DNA of 64,000 nucleotides, taken from the NCBI RefSeq assembly GCF_042466115.1, contig NZ_JAXHBQ010000001.1:1798001-1862000 (forward strand). The letters are read 5' to 3'. A program made the translations under genes and the position numbers. The DNA comes from SW4 sp042466115. GTDB lineage: Bacteria > Pseudomonadota > Alphaproteobacteria > Rhodobacterales > Rhodobacteraceae. Of this stretch, positions 1 to 8,301 are shown piece after piece. The notes below the pieces were generated by a model that had not been told where the DNA came from, ran no database searches, and worked only from the letters and a program-made list of their open reading frames with translations. Within the stretch, counting starts at the first letter, position 1. Each line of letters begins with the position of its first letter.

Positions 1-991
1 TCTGGTCGGATTTCTTGTCGGCATCCTCGGCATAAACCCAGGACGACCACACCGGCTTGCGCTTGGGCATAATGCTTTCGTCGGAATGCAGCACGATCTT
101 GTTGGGCTGGTATTTGACCGCCCCCAAGACAGATTTTTCGTGCGGCGATGCATCGGCCAACAAACGCAGGGTGTCGTCAGAATGCGTCGCGAAAACCACC
201 TCGTCAAACTGTTCCCACTCGCCACCTTTTGGTTTGATCGACACGGCAATCGGGCTGCGTTCGACCGCATCAATCGGCGCACCAAGGCGCAGGCGCACGC
301 CGCGATTTTCCATCGACGCGCCCAGACGGGACACATATTCGTGGCTGCCCCCTTGCACGGTAAACCACTGATGCTGACCCGTATGGTGCAACAGCGCGTG
401 GTTTTCAAAAAATTGCACCATCGCATGTGCCGGGAAATCCATGATCTTTTCCACCGGCGTGGACCAGATCGCGCCAGACAGCGGCAGCAGGTAATAGTCG
501 CGAAACCACGGGCCGGTACCCAGTTTGTCCAGCAGGCCTGCCACGGTCAGGCCGTCCTCCTTCGAGGCGGCAAGCGCCCTGGCGTTGAAGTGAAAGATGT
601 CACGCACCATGCGCAGAAACCGCGGGTTCGCGGCATTGCGTTTCTGCGCGAACAGCGCCTGAAGCGACGCAAGCCCGTATTCAAAGCGGCCCCCTTCAAT
701 GGATGCGCCAAAGCTCATGTTGGACGGGATCACCGGAACGTCCAGCTCGCCAAACAAGGCCGCAAGATGCGGATAGTTTGCGTAGTTGAAAACGATGAAA
801 CCGGTATCTACCGCCTGATCACCTGCCGGCCCGGCCATGCGTGTGCGGGCATGTCCGCCAAGCCGGTCTTCAGCCTCGAACAATGTGACCCGGTGACTTT
901 TGGCGAGCATGTGCGCGGCCCCCATTCCCGAGATTCCCGCGCCGATTACGGCGATATTCCTGGGGGCGGCGGCCCCGGTTTCAAATGGCAT
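1..991 (-). CDS. FAD/NAD-dependent amine-oxidase-like oxidoreductase, truncated by window start
   Basis: The gene reads leftwards from ATG at 991 and runs off the window at position 1, so the C-terminus is missing (330 codons present). Residues 13-24 hold the Rossmann FAD motif IAVIGAGISGMG, followed by an acidic strand end (FEAEDRLGGH) typical of amine-oxidase-like flavoproteins. In Rhodobacter this family sits divergent from rpoE-chrR, with a DUF1365 protein and cyclopropane-fatty-acid-synthase-like genes nearby, and is part of the singlet-oxygen (RpoE) response; the same divergent arrangement is seen here. Redox chemistry on a membrane lipid or related substrate is inferred, not shown. A candidate RpoE promoter lies 40-70 bp upstream of the start. 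Confidence 0.85.
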   Translation of the reverse strand, partial: MPFETGAAAPRNIAVIGAGISGMGAAHMLAKSHRVTLFEAEDRLGGHARTRMAGPAGDQAVDTGFIVFNYANYPHLAALFGELDVPVIPSNMSFGASIEGGRFEYGLASLQALFAQKRNAANPRFLRMVRDIFHFNARALAASKEDGLTVAGLLDKLGTGPWFRDYYLLPLSGAIWSTPVEKIMDFPAHAMVQFFENHALLHHTGQHQWFTVQGGSHEYVSRLGASMENRGVRLRLGAPIDAVERSPIAVSIKPKGGEWEQFDEVVFATHSDDTLRLLADASPHEKSVLGAVKYQPNKIVLHSDESIMPKRKPVWSSWVYAEDADKKSDQ

Positions 992-1032
992 TGTCTTGTG
1001 TTTCCCGATACCCGAATTTTTTGTTGTATTTC

Positions 1033-1061
1033 TATTACGTTGCACCGCCCCGATTGGATGA
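1033..1061 (-). promoter_or_regulatory. Candidate RpoE (ECF) promoter for the divergent FAD oxidoreductase
   Basis: On the minus strand the sequence is TCATCC, 18 bases, TAATA. The Rhodobacter RpoE consensus, as I know it, is TGATCC-N18-TAAGA; this site has the exact spacing with one mismatch in each element. It lies 42 bp upstream of the ATG at 991. Confidence 0.45.
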
Positions 1062-1083
1062 ATGCTAAATTCGGGAAATGTTG

Positions 1084-1112
1084 TGATCCATTTCCAAACA
1101 CCCCGCGTAACC
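1084..1112 (+). promoter_or_regulatory. Candidate RpoE autoregulatory promoter for rpoE-chrR
   Basis: TGATCC (1084-1089), 18 bases, TAACC (1108-1112). The -35 element is a perfect match to the Rhodobacter RpoE consensus TGATCC-N18-TAAGA, spacing is exact, and TAA of the -10 is kept. It precedes rpoE by about 110 bp, fitting the known positive autoregulation of this system. Confidence 0.55.
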
Positions 1113-1222
1113 CTGATATGTTCATGGTCGCCGAAGCCCCGATAATTGCGGATGCACCCGCCCACAGTGTTCCTTATAAAAGGGGGAACAGGACGCGCGC
1201 TGATTGCAATGGAGGGGCCAAG

Positions 1223-1774
1223 TTGGCCAAGACTGAACAACCCGATCGCATGATATGGGTCGCCCAACTGGCGGCGATCCGCGACAAGCAGGATGAACAG
1301 GCTTTTGCCGAGGTTTTCCAGCATTTCGCACCGCGCGTGAAAGGATTTTTGATAAAGTCCGGAGCAAGCGCCGAGCTTGCCGAGGAATGCACGCAGGATG
1401 TCATGGCGACACTTTGGCGTAAGGCGCACATGTTCGATCCGGCCCGCGCAAGCGTGTCCACCTGGATCTTTACGATCGCCCGAAACCGCAAGATCGACCT
1501 TCTGCGCAAACAACGCCGCCCCGAGCCGGAAGACCTGACTTGGGGCCCCGAAGCAGAGCCGGACCAGGAAGATGTGCTGGCGCTGCAACAAGATACCGAA
1601 CGGTTGGGTGCCGCCCTCGCGGCCCTGCCCGACAAGCAACGTAACCTGATCGAGCGCGCCTATTTCGGCGACTTGACGCATAGCGAAATTGCACAGGAAA
1701 CCGGTCTGCCACTGGGCACGATCAAATCGCGGATTAGACTGGCGCTGGACCGTTTGCGCCACACGATGAAATGA
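1223..1774 (+). CDS. rpoE: ECF sigma factor RpoE (singlet-oxygen/photo-oxidative stress)
   Basis: Group-IV sigma factor of about 183 residues. Region 2 spans roughly residues 25-95 (FAPRVKGFLIKSG to the -10-recognising WIFTIARNRKIDLLR) and region 4 roughly 125-180, with the helix-turn-helix HSEIAQETGLPLGTIKSR. The frame is open far upstream, so the start must be chosen: TTG at 1223 has a good Shine-Dalgarno (GGAGGGG, 1211-1217) and gives the usual family length; ATG at 1250 is the alternative. The stop overlaps the chrR start (ATGA), so the pair is translationally coupled. Together with the adjacent zinc anti-sigma factor this identifies the RpoE-ChrR module that answers singlet oxygen in Rhodobacterales. 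Confidence 0.9.
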   Translation: MAKTEQPDRMIWVAQLAAIRDKQDEQAFAEVFQHFAPRVKGFLIKSGASAELAEECTQDVMATLWRKAHMFDPARASVSTWIFTIARNRKIDLLRKQRRPEPEDLTWGPEAEPDQEDVLALQQDTERLGAALAALPDKQRNLIERAYFGDLTHSEIAQETGLPLGTIKSRIRLALDRLRHTMK

Positions 1775-2433
1775 AGATGAACATGACCGAGATCAAACAT
1801 CACCTTACCGACGCCCTTCTGATGGGCTATTCGGCTGGAACCCTCCCCGAAGCGTTCAACCTTGTGGTGGCCACGCATATTTCCCTGTGCGACGAATGCC
1901 GCGCACGGATGCACGAATTCGACGCCGTTGGCGGCGAAGTCATGGAAATGTCATCCAGCGACATGGGTGACGATGCCTTGGCCACAACCCTTGCGCTGAT
2001 CCGTCAGGACAAGACTTTCAAGACGCCACCCCCCGCGCCAGCCAATCCGAGTGGCATTTTCCCCGCGCCCCTGCGCGATTACACGGGCGGCGACCTAAGC
2101 GCCGTGAAGTGGCGCAAGATCGGCGGTGGCGTATCGCAAGCGATCCTGAAAACCGACAAAAGCGCCTCTGTGCGCCTGTTGCGCATCCCTGCTGGCACCG
2201 CTGTGCCTGATCACGGGCATCGCGGCACGGAACTGACACTGGTGCTGCAAGGCGCATTCCGCGACGAAAGCGACCGGTTCGGCAAAGGCGACATCGAAGT
2301 CGCCAACGAAGAAATGGTGCACACACCGGTCGCCGAAGAAGGGCTCGATTGTATCTGCCTTGCCGCTACGGACGCGCCTTTGCGCTTTAACAGCCTGATC
2401 CCGCGGATTGCCCAGCCGTTCCTGCGGATTTAG
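1771..2433 (+). CDS. chrR: Zinc-binding anti-sigma factor ChrR
   Basis: Cytoplasmic anti-sigma factor that holds RpoE inactive until singlet oxygen triggers its release. The N-terminal zinc domain shows the expected ligands: the early His pair in EIKHHL and HISLCDEC (His-x3-Cys-x2-Cys). The C-terminal half is a cupin domain with PDHGHRGTELTLVLQG and a later VHTP histidine. The longest start is ATG 1771, overlapping rpoE by four bases; starting at the third in-frame ATG (1783) would put the first zinc His at residue 6, as in Rhodobacter ChrR, and may be the true start. The 3' end overlaps the convergent lipoprotein gene by four bases. Confidence 0.92.
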   Translation: MKMNMTEIKHHLTDALLMGYSAGTLPEAFNLVVATHISLCDECRARMHEFDAVGGEVMEMSSSDMGDDALATTLALIRQDKTFKTPPPAPANPSGIFPAPLRDYTGGDLSAVKWRKIGGGVSQAILKTDKSASVRLLRIPAGTAVPDHGHRGTELTLVLQGAFRDESDRFGKGDIEVANEEMVHTPVAEEGLDCICLAATDAPLRFNSLIPRIAQPFLRI

Positions 2434-2819
2434 TCCCAAGCCAGCGGCAAGTACTGCGCGCCGCGCTTCATGTAACCACTGCCACCGGGCGACAAATAGA
2501 ACGTCCGGTTGCGGTAGGCGCCACTGACCACATCCCATTGTGCCCCGTCACGCAAATGGCCGGCGCGCCCGCGCGGGCCACCCGCGCAGATGTGCGTGCC
2601 ACCACGGCAGGGATGCAGGGAATAGGTGCGCAAATCACCGTGCTCTGTCACAAGGATCGCGACCGGCCCTTCGGCAAAGGGTTGCATCGGATGCGTGCTG
2701 GCGAACTGTGCCGAAACCGCGCGTTCAACATTGGCGAATTCAAACTGGGCCATATCACTGCCCCCGCTGCACCCCGCAAGAAGTGCCGCACCCAAAAGCC
2801 CGCTTGCCAGTTTCCGCAT
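2430..2819 (-). CDS. Small lipoprotein of unknown function
   Basis: A 129-residue protein with a clear lipoprotein signal (charged start, hydrophobic stretch, lipobox LAGC with Cys17). The mature part is short, Cys- and Gly-containing (HPCRGGTHICAGG) and has no domain that I recognise. It lies 61 bp downstream of rmuC on the same strand and could be read through from mutL-rmuC. It ends convergently with chrR. Confidence 0.7.
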   Translation of the reverse strand: MRKLASGLLGAALLAGCSGGSDMAQFEFANVERAVSAQFASTHPMQPFAEGPVAILVTEHGDLRTYSLHPCRGGTHICAGGPRGRAGHLRDGAQWDVVSGAYRNRTFYLSPGGSGYMKRGAQYLPLAWD

Positions 2820-2880
2820 GATCCCATCCTTTGCTTGCTGCCCCTAGGCTAGCGCCCGCGCTGCCCCGCGGCAACGCCGA

Positions 2881-4110
2881 TCAGCCCTTGGGCGGTGTCA
2901 GAGGCACAACGTTGGGCGTTTCGTCGTCCGGTGCCAGTTCCTCGAAGTCAAAATTGTCGAGGCGGTCGGCCCGTTTGCCTGCCCGCGTGCTCGCCGTCAG
3001 AATCCCGCCTACGTCATCGCCCGCCTGTCGCAAGTGAACTTCCAGCTTGCCTGCCTTTTCGCCGATGATTTCCACATCACGGTGCAACTGTTTCAAGGCC
3101 TTGCGGATCGTGCCCGCCTGTTCGCGCATCCGCGCATCTTTCAGGATCGCGCGCATGGTGTTCAGCGTTGCCATGCAGGTGGTTGGTGACACGATCCAGA
3201 CACGCGCATCAAACCCTTCGCGCACGATATGGGGCAGGCGGGCGTGCAATTCGGCGTAAACCGCTTCGGAGGGCAGGAACATCAGCGCACCATCTGCGGT
3301 CTCACCTTCAATGATATACTTCTCGCTGATCGCCTTGATGTGGACGCGCACGGCTGCGCCCAGCGTTTTCAACGCACGGTCCTGCGCATCGCGCCCCTCG
3401 GCACGGGTGTATTCTTCATAAGCCTCAAGCGGGAATTTCGCGTCTATCACGATTGGCCCCGGCGGGTTAGGCAGATGGATCAGACAATCCGCACGTTTGC
3501 CGTTCGTCAGGGTCGCTTGCAGCGCGTAGCTATCGCTGGGCAGCGCCTTGCGCACGATATCGGACAACTGGATTTCCCCGAACGCGCCGCGCGTCTGTTT
3601 GTTGGACAGGATGTCCTGCAAGGACAGCACATCGCCCGACAGCTTGGTAATATTGTCCTGCGCCTTGTCGATCGTGGCCAGACGTTCCTGCAACTCGGTC
3701 AGGCTTTTGGTGGTCTTTTCCGAATTGCCATGCAGGCTTTCCTTCATGCGTTCCTGCATCTCGACCATGGCGCGTTGTGATCGCGCGATGTTTTCCGACA
3801 GCCGTTCGTTCACATGCAGCTTTACCTCGCCCATCTGGCGGGTCACGTTTTCCGACACTTTGGCCTGCGTTTCGCTGACCTGCAAAAGACTGCCAGACAA
3901 CTGCTGCTGCCCTTGCCCCAGCGTCTGCACGTCCATGTTCAACCTCCCAACCTGCTGCGCAACCTCGGCCACGGATCGGGCCTGCGCACCAGCACGGCGC
4001 ACCGATACGATCAACAAGACCACGACCAACGCAGCCACAATCAAGCCAAGCAGCACCAGTAACGTCACCGGATCGCTGATGTCATATGTGGTTTCGCCAA
4101 GCGTGATCAT
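2881..4110 (-). CDS. rmuC: DNA recombination protein RmuC
   Basis: 409 residues: one N-terminal membrane segment (about residues 14-38), a long Gln/Glu-rich coiled coil (about 40-170), then the RmuC nuclease-like domain with the family signatures DCLIHLPNP, IDAKFPLEAYEEY and FLPSEAVYAEL. RmuC limits recombination at inverted repeats in E. coli. Its start codon overlaps the mutL stop by four bases, giving a mutL-rmuC DNA-maintenance operon. Confidence 0.93.
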   Translation of the reverse strand: MITLGETTYDISDPVTLLVLLGLIVAALVVVLLIVSVRRAGAQARSVAEVAQQVGRLNMDVQTLGQGQQQLSGSLLQVSETQAKVSENVTRQMGEVKLHVNERLSENIARSQRAMVEMQERMKESLHGNSEKTTKSLTELQERLATIDKAQDNITKLSGDVLSLQDILSNKQTRGAFGEIQLSDIVRKALPSDSYALQATLTNGKRADCLIHLPNPPGPIVIDAKFPLEAYEEYTRAEGRDAQDRALKTLGAAVRVHIKAISEKYIIEGETADGALMFLPSEAVYAELHARLPHIVREGFDARVWIVSPTTCMATLNTMRAILKDARMREQAGTIRKALKQLHRDVEIIGEKAGKLEVHLRQAGDDVGGILTASTRAGKRADRLDNFDFEELAPDDETPNVVPLTPPKG

Positions 4111-5912
4111 GTGCGTCCAAACAGCCGTTCAATGTCGGATAGTTTCAGTTCAACATAAGTCGGGCGCCCGTGGTTGCATTGGCCGGAATGGGGCGTTGCC
4201 TCCATTTCGCGCAGCAGGGCGTTCATTTCCTCGGCGCGCATCAACCGGCCCGACCGGATCGACCCATGACAGGCCACGCGGGACAGGATCGCTTCAATCC
4301 TGGCCTGCACCGACTGGCTGTCACCCAAGTCGGCCAATTCATCCAGCACATCGCGCAGCATGGCTTCGGCGTTGACTTCACCCAGAATCGCAGGCGTTTC
4401 GCGCACGGCAATCGCGCCGCCCCCAAACGGTTCAATCACCAACCCCAGGCGCGCCAGATCCTCGGCCAGTTCCAATAGCAGGGCCGCGTCACTGTCAGAA
4501 AGCTCAACAATCTCGGGGATTAGCAACGCCTGCGCCGCCACCCCGTTTTCCGCCATCTGGCGTTTGAGCTTTTCATAAACCAGCCGTTCATGGGCGGCGT
4601 GTTGGTCGACAATGACAATGCCGGTTGCGGTCTGGGCAATCACATAGTTTTCATGGACCTGCGCGCGCGCCGCCCCAAGGGGCAAATGCGCGGTTTCAAC
4701 CACCTCGGGTGCGGGTTCAAAGCGGGCCGAAGGCGCGGCCATTTCCGCAAACCCCTGCACGGGCCGCGCAAACCCCTGCGAGGGGCGATCCATCTGATAG
4801 ACGCGGCCCTGTTCTGGCTGCATCGCCCCAAGAGTCGCCCCCGCCACGGTGGTTGACGCGCGGTGCCCTGCGTTGGCCAGCGCGTGGCGCAACCCGCTGA
4901 CAATCAAACCGCGCACGATAGCCGGATCACGAAAGCGGACCTCGGATTTGGCGGGATGCACGTTCACGTCAACCAAATGCGGATCGCAATCGACAAACAG
5001 CACGGCGGCGGGATGCCGGTCACGCGTCAGGAAGTCCATGTAGGCGCCGCGCAGTGCGCCGATCAGCTGCTTGTCCCGCACGGGGCGGCCATTGACGAAC
5101 AGGAATTGCTGCACGGCAGACCCGCGCGAATAGGTTGGCAGGGCCGCGTATCCGGTCAGGTGAAACCCGTCGCGTTCCGCATCAATCGCCAGCGCGTTAT
5201 CGGAAAATTCGCGGCCCAGCACGCTGGCAAGCCGTCCGTGCAACGCATCAAACATATCGCCGGTTTCGGGGTCGGCGCGGAACGTCACGCGCCCCTCGCC
5301 GCCACCTGACACATCGCGCAGGGTGAACCCGACAAAGGGTTCGGCCATGGCCAGACGTTTCACCACATCGCTGATCGCCTGCGCCTCGGCGCGATCTGTG
5401 CGCAGGAATTTCAGACGGGCAGGCGTGGCGTAAAACAGGTCGCGCAATTCGACGACCGTGCCGCCCGACAGCGCGGCGGGGCGCACGGGGTCAACTGCGC
5501 CGCCCTGCACGCGGATCACAGCCGCATCGCCGCCCGCAACACGGCTCGTGATCGCCAAGCGGCCGACCGCGCCCAGCGATGGCAATGCCTCGCCGCGGAA
5601 CCCGAAGGAATGGATGTTCAAAAGGTCCGACCCGTCGATTTTCGACGTGGCATGGCGCGACAGGGCCAGCGGCAAATCATCAGCAGCAATCCCGCAACCA
5701 TCATCCGTCACGCGGATCAGCGTCTTGCCACCATCTGCGACGGCGATGTCGATCCGCGTAGCGCCCGCATCAATGGCGTTTTCGACAAGTTCTTTCACGG
5801 CCGAAGCAGGCCGCTCCACGACTTCACCCGCCGCAATCCGGTTAATCGCAGCGTCGTCAAGCTGTCGAATAACAGGGCGATTTTCGCTTATCTTGGGGTC
5901 AGGAATGGCCAT
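4107..5912 (-). CDS. mutL: DNA mismatch repair protein MutL (endonuclease type)
   Basis: GHKL ATPase motifs lie near the N-terminus: VKELVENAIDAGA (catalytic Glu and Mg-binding Asn), DDGCGI and GFRGEAL. The C-terminal dimerisation domain contains DQHAAHERLVYE, the DQHA(x)2E(x)4E endonuclease motif found in MutL of organisms without MutH. The frame is open to 5969, but the start at ATG 5912 (MAIPDPK) is chosen because typical MutL begins about 10-20 residues before the ISAGEVVERP-like helix (here NRIAAGEVVERP). Works with MutS, nicking the daughter strand itself. Confidence 0.95.
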   Translation of the reverse strand: MAIPDPKISENRPVIRQLDDAAINRIAAGEVVERPASAVKELVENAIDAGATRIDIAVADGGKTLIRVTDDGCGIAADDLPLALSRHATSKIDGSDLLNIHSFGFRGEALPSLGAVGRLAITSRVAGGDAAVIRVQGGAVDPVRPAALSGGTVVELRDLFYATPARLKFLRTDRAEAQAISDVVKRLAMAEPFVGFTLRDVSGGGEGRVTFRADPETGDMFDALHGRLASVLGREFSDNALAIDAERDGFHLTGYAALPTYSRGSAVQQFLFVNGRPVRDKQLIGALRGAYMDFLTRDRHPAAVLFVDCDPHLVDVNVHPAKSEVRFRDPAIVRGLIVSGLRHALANAGHRASTTVAGATLGAMQPEQGRVYQMDRPSQGFARPVQGFAEMAAPSARFEPAPEVVETAHLPLGAARAQVHENYVIAQTATGIVIVDQHAAHERLVYEKLKRQMAENGVAAQALLIPEIVELSDSDAALLLELAEDLARLGLVIEPFGGGAIAVRETPAILGEVNAEAMLRDVLDELADLGDSQSVQARIEAILSRVACHGSIRSGRLMRAEEMNALLREMEATPHSGQCNHGRPTYVELKLSDIERLFGRT

Positions 5913-6013
5913 GCCCCAAGGGATAGCGCAATGCGCGCGATTCTGACAGGGGGCTTTTACATAGATCACGGTTAAGGCAGGCTGCAGCTGAACAAAGGAA
6001 AAAGGAATGAAGG

Positions 6014-6994
6014 ATGCGCGTGTTAGTCGTCGGCGGGACCGGATTTCTGGGCGGCGCGATCACGCAAGCAGCGCACGCCGCGGGATACGACGTTACAACC
6101 CTGTCACGGCGCGCGCGTGCCCCGAACCATATCAGCGCCGACCGCACGCAACCCTTGCCCGACCTGCACGACAGAGGATTCGACTGGGTCTTTGACACCT
6201 GCGCCTTTACGCCGGACATGGTCACTCATGTGCTAAACGCCGTTGGACCGGACATCGGCCACTATTGTATGATCTCGTCCATTTCGGCCTTTAGCGACAT
6301 GACCGGTGCGGGCACCACCGAAGCAGGGCCATCACGCCCAGCAACGCCCAAAGAATTGGCCCTGACGCCCGATCATCCCACAAGCGCCGCCGCCTATGGC
6401 GCGGCCTATGGTCCACTGAAAAAGTCTTGCGAGGATGCCGCCACTGCGCGCCTTGGTGATCGAGCGCATCTGGTGCGTGTGGGGTTGCTGGTGGGTCCGG
6501 GTGACAACACAGATCGCATGACGTGGTGGGTCAGGCGCATGGATCAGGGCGGCAAAGTTCCAGTCCCGCTCCCCAAGGATGCAACGCTACAAATGATCGA
6601 CGCACGAGATGCGGCGGCATACTGCATTGGCGCCGCGACACGCAAGGACGGGGGCGTGGTGAACCTGACTGGACCGATCCTGAAACGCGAGGATGTTCTG
6701 AACCGTATTTCTGAAATGACCGGTGAAAAGGCGACGCTTTGCTGGTTGCCGCCAGTACGGTTTGACACGGCTGGTGTCGCTTTCTGGACTGATGTGCCGA
6801 TGATGCTGTCGCCGGACTGGATCACATTGGCCGGTATGCTTGCGGTTGACACCACGCGCGCAATCTCGCGCGGATTAAAGCTGCGTCCGCTTGACGACAC
6901 CCTGCGCGATATCCTGACATGGGATCGTGGTCACCGCACCACCACCCTCACTTGCGGGATGAGCGCGTCACAAGAGGCGGCACTACTGAACTAG
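6014..6994 (+). CDS. NAD-dependent epimerase/dehydratase (atypical SDR) family protein
   Basis: 326 residues with the Rossmann motif VVGGTGFLGG at residues 5-14 and a possible active-site YGPLK (YxxxK). Best placed among extended/atypical SDRs related to isoflavone-reductase and nucleoside-sugar epimerases; the substrate cannot be read from sequence. ATG 6014 is preceded by AAGGAATGAAGG. Upstream is divergent mutL; the gene ends convergently with the M16 pair, overlapping by four bases. Confidence 0.8.
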   Translation: MRVLVVGGTGFLGGAITQAAHAAGYDVTTLSRRARAPNHISADRTQPLPDLHDRGFDWVFDTCAFTPDMVTHVLNAVGPDIGHYCMISSISAFSDMTGAGTTEAGPSRPATPKELALTPDHPTSAAAYGAAYGPLKKSCEDAATARLGDRAHLVRVGLLVGPGDNTDRMTWWVRRMDQGGKVPVPLPKDATLQMIDARDAAAYCIGAATRKDGGVVNLTGPILKREDVLNRISEMTGEKATLCWLPPVRFDTAGVAFWTDVPMMLSPDWITLAGMLAVDTTRAISRGLKLRPLDDTLRDILTWDRGHRTTTLTCGMSASQEAALLN

Positions 6995-8301
6995 TTGGTG
7001 TTTTCCACGCCCGCGGGCTGCCCGACGACGACGAAATGCAGATCATCCGGGCGCAGCAATTCACCAGCCACGCGGTTGATCTCGTCCAGCGTCACCGCAT
7101 TCACATAGTCGTTGCGGTTGATCACATAGTCCGGCGGCAGGCCGGTCATCTGCATCCCCACAAGGATATCCGCAATCGGCGCATTTCCATCAAATCGCAA
7201 AGGATAGGCACCCGTCAGGTAGGTCTTGGCAGCGCTCAATTCGTCAGCCGTGACGCCATCACTGGCGATCCGCGCCCATTCATCGCGGATCACGGCAATC
7301 GCTTCGCCGATCCGGTCATTGCCTGATGCAACCGACCCGATCACCATTTCCGCGTGATCCTTGGGGACAAGGTAGGTGTAAACGCCATAGGTCAGCCCGC
7401 GCTTTTCGCGCACTTCAGTCATCAAGCGGCTTTCAAAGCTGCCACCCCCCAGAATGGTGTTCAGGATATAGGCGGCAAAGAAATCCTCGTCGTCGCGCTT
7501 GAGTCCCTGATGGCCGAAGTAGGCGACAGATTGCGGCGTTTCAAACGGCACAACAGTCACACCACCCGCAAGGCCAAAGGGCACATCTTCGGGCAGCGGC
7601 GCGTCCGATTGCGGCAGGTCGCCCAAAAGATCATCCAGTACCACACCCAGTTCTTGCGCCGTAATATCACCCACAGCACCCACATAAACGCGGTCACGTG
7701 TCAAAACGTTGCGGTGCGCGGTGATCAGGTCATCACGGGTCAGCGCTGCGACACTTTCGGCGGTGCCGTTCAGGGACGACCCGTAGGGATGATCACCAAA
7801 GGCCGCGGCATCAAAGGCCGCGCCGGCAATCCGGTTGGGGTTCTTTTCGTCGCTCGCGATAATCGACAGCACCTGCGCGCGCACACGTTCAACCGCATCA
7901 TCATCAAACGTCGGATCAATCAGGGCAGCACGCAGCAGCGCCAAGGCTTCATCGCGATTTTCGGTCAGAACGCGGGCGGATACGGAAAAACTGTCGTCAT
8001 AGTTGTCGAACCCGAACGATGCCGCCAGCCCCTCGCGGGCTGTTTGGAACGCACGGGCATCCATCTCGCCCGATCCTTCTTCGAGCAGTCCAGTCATCAG
8101 GTTTGCAGCACCGCGTTTGCCCGCAAGGTCAAGGGACGCACCCCCTTCAATACGGATTTCCAGCGCAAGGAACGGAATCTCGTGATCCTCGACCAGCCAG
8201 GCGTTGATCCCGCCGGGCGAGGTGACTTCCTGAATGTCGACTTCGGCCTGCGCGGTGGCCGCGGCAACGGACAAAAGGGCGGCAAATACAAAACGGATCA
8301 T
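6991..8301 (-). CDS. M16 family metallopeptidase subunit, catalytically inactive partner
   Basis: 436 residues with a Sec signal peptide (cleavage near AQAE, residue 19) and the full M16 clan fold. Where active members carry HxxEH this protein reads NLMTGLLEEGS, so zinc ligands are missing; the R/Y substrate-site region (SRLMTEVREKRGLTYGV) is kept. It overlaps the upstream HxxEH-containing paralogue by four bases, so the two most likely form the periplasmic active/inactive heterodimer known for bacterial M16B proteases. Confidence 0.9.
   Translation of the reverse strand: MIRFVFAALLSVAAATAQAEVDIQEVTSPGGINAWLVEDHEIPFLALEIRIEGGASLDLAGKRGAANLMTGLLEEGSGEMDARAFQTAREGLAASFGFDNYDDSFSVSARVLTENRDEALALLRAALIDPTFDDDAVERVRAQVLSIIASDEKNPNRIAGAAFDAAAFGDHPYGSSLNGTAESVAALTRDDLITAHRNVLTRDRVYVGAVGDITAQELGVVLDDLLGDLPQSDAPLPEDVPFGLAGGVTVVPFETPQSVAYFGHQGLKRDDEDFFAAYILNTILGGGSFESRLMTEVREKRGLTYGVYTYLVPKDHAEMVIGSVASGNDRIGEAIAVIRDEWARIASDGVTADELSAAKTYLTGAYPLRFDGNAPIADILVGMQMTGLPPDYVINRNDYVNAVTLDEINRVAGELLRPDDLHFVVVGQPAGVENTN

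Noticed and set aside
86..1222. Long open frame upstream of rpoE in the same frame
   Set aside because: It is antisense to the FAD oxidoreductase and crosses both RpoE promoters; only the part after TTG 1223 looks like protein of the sigma family.
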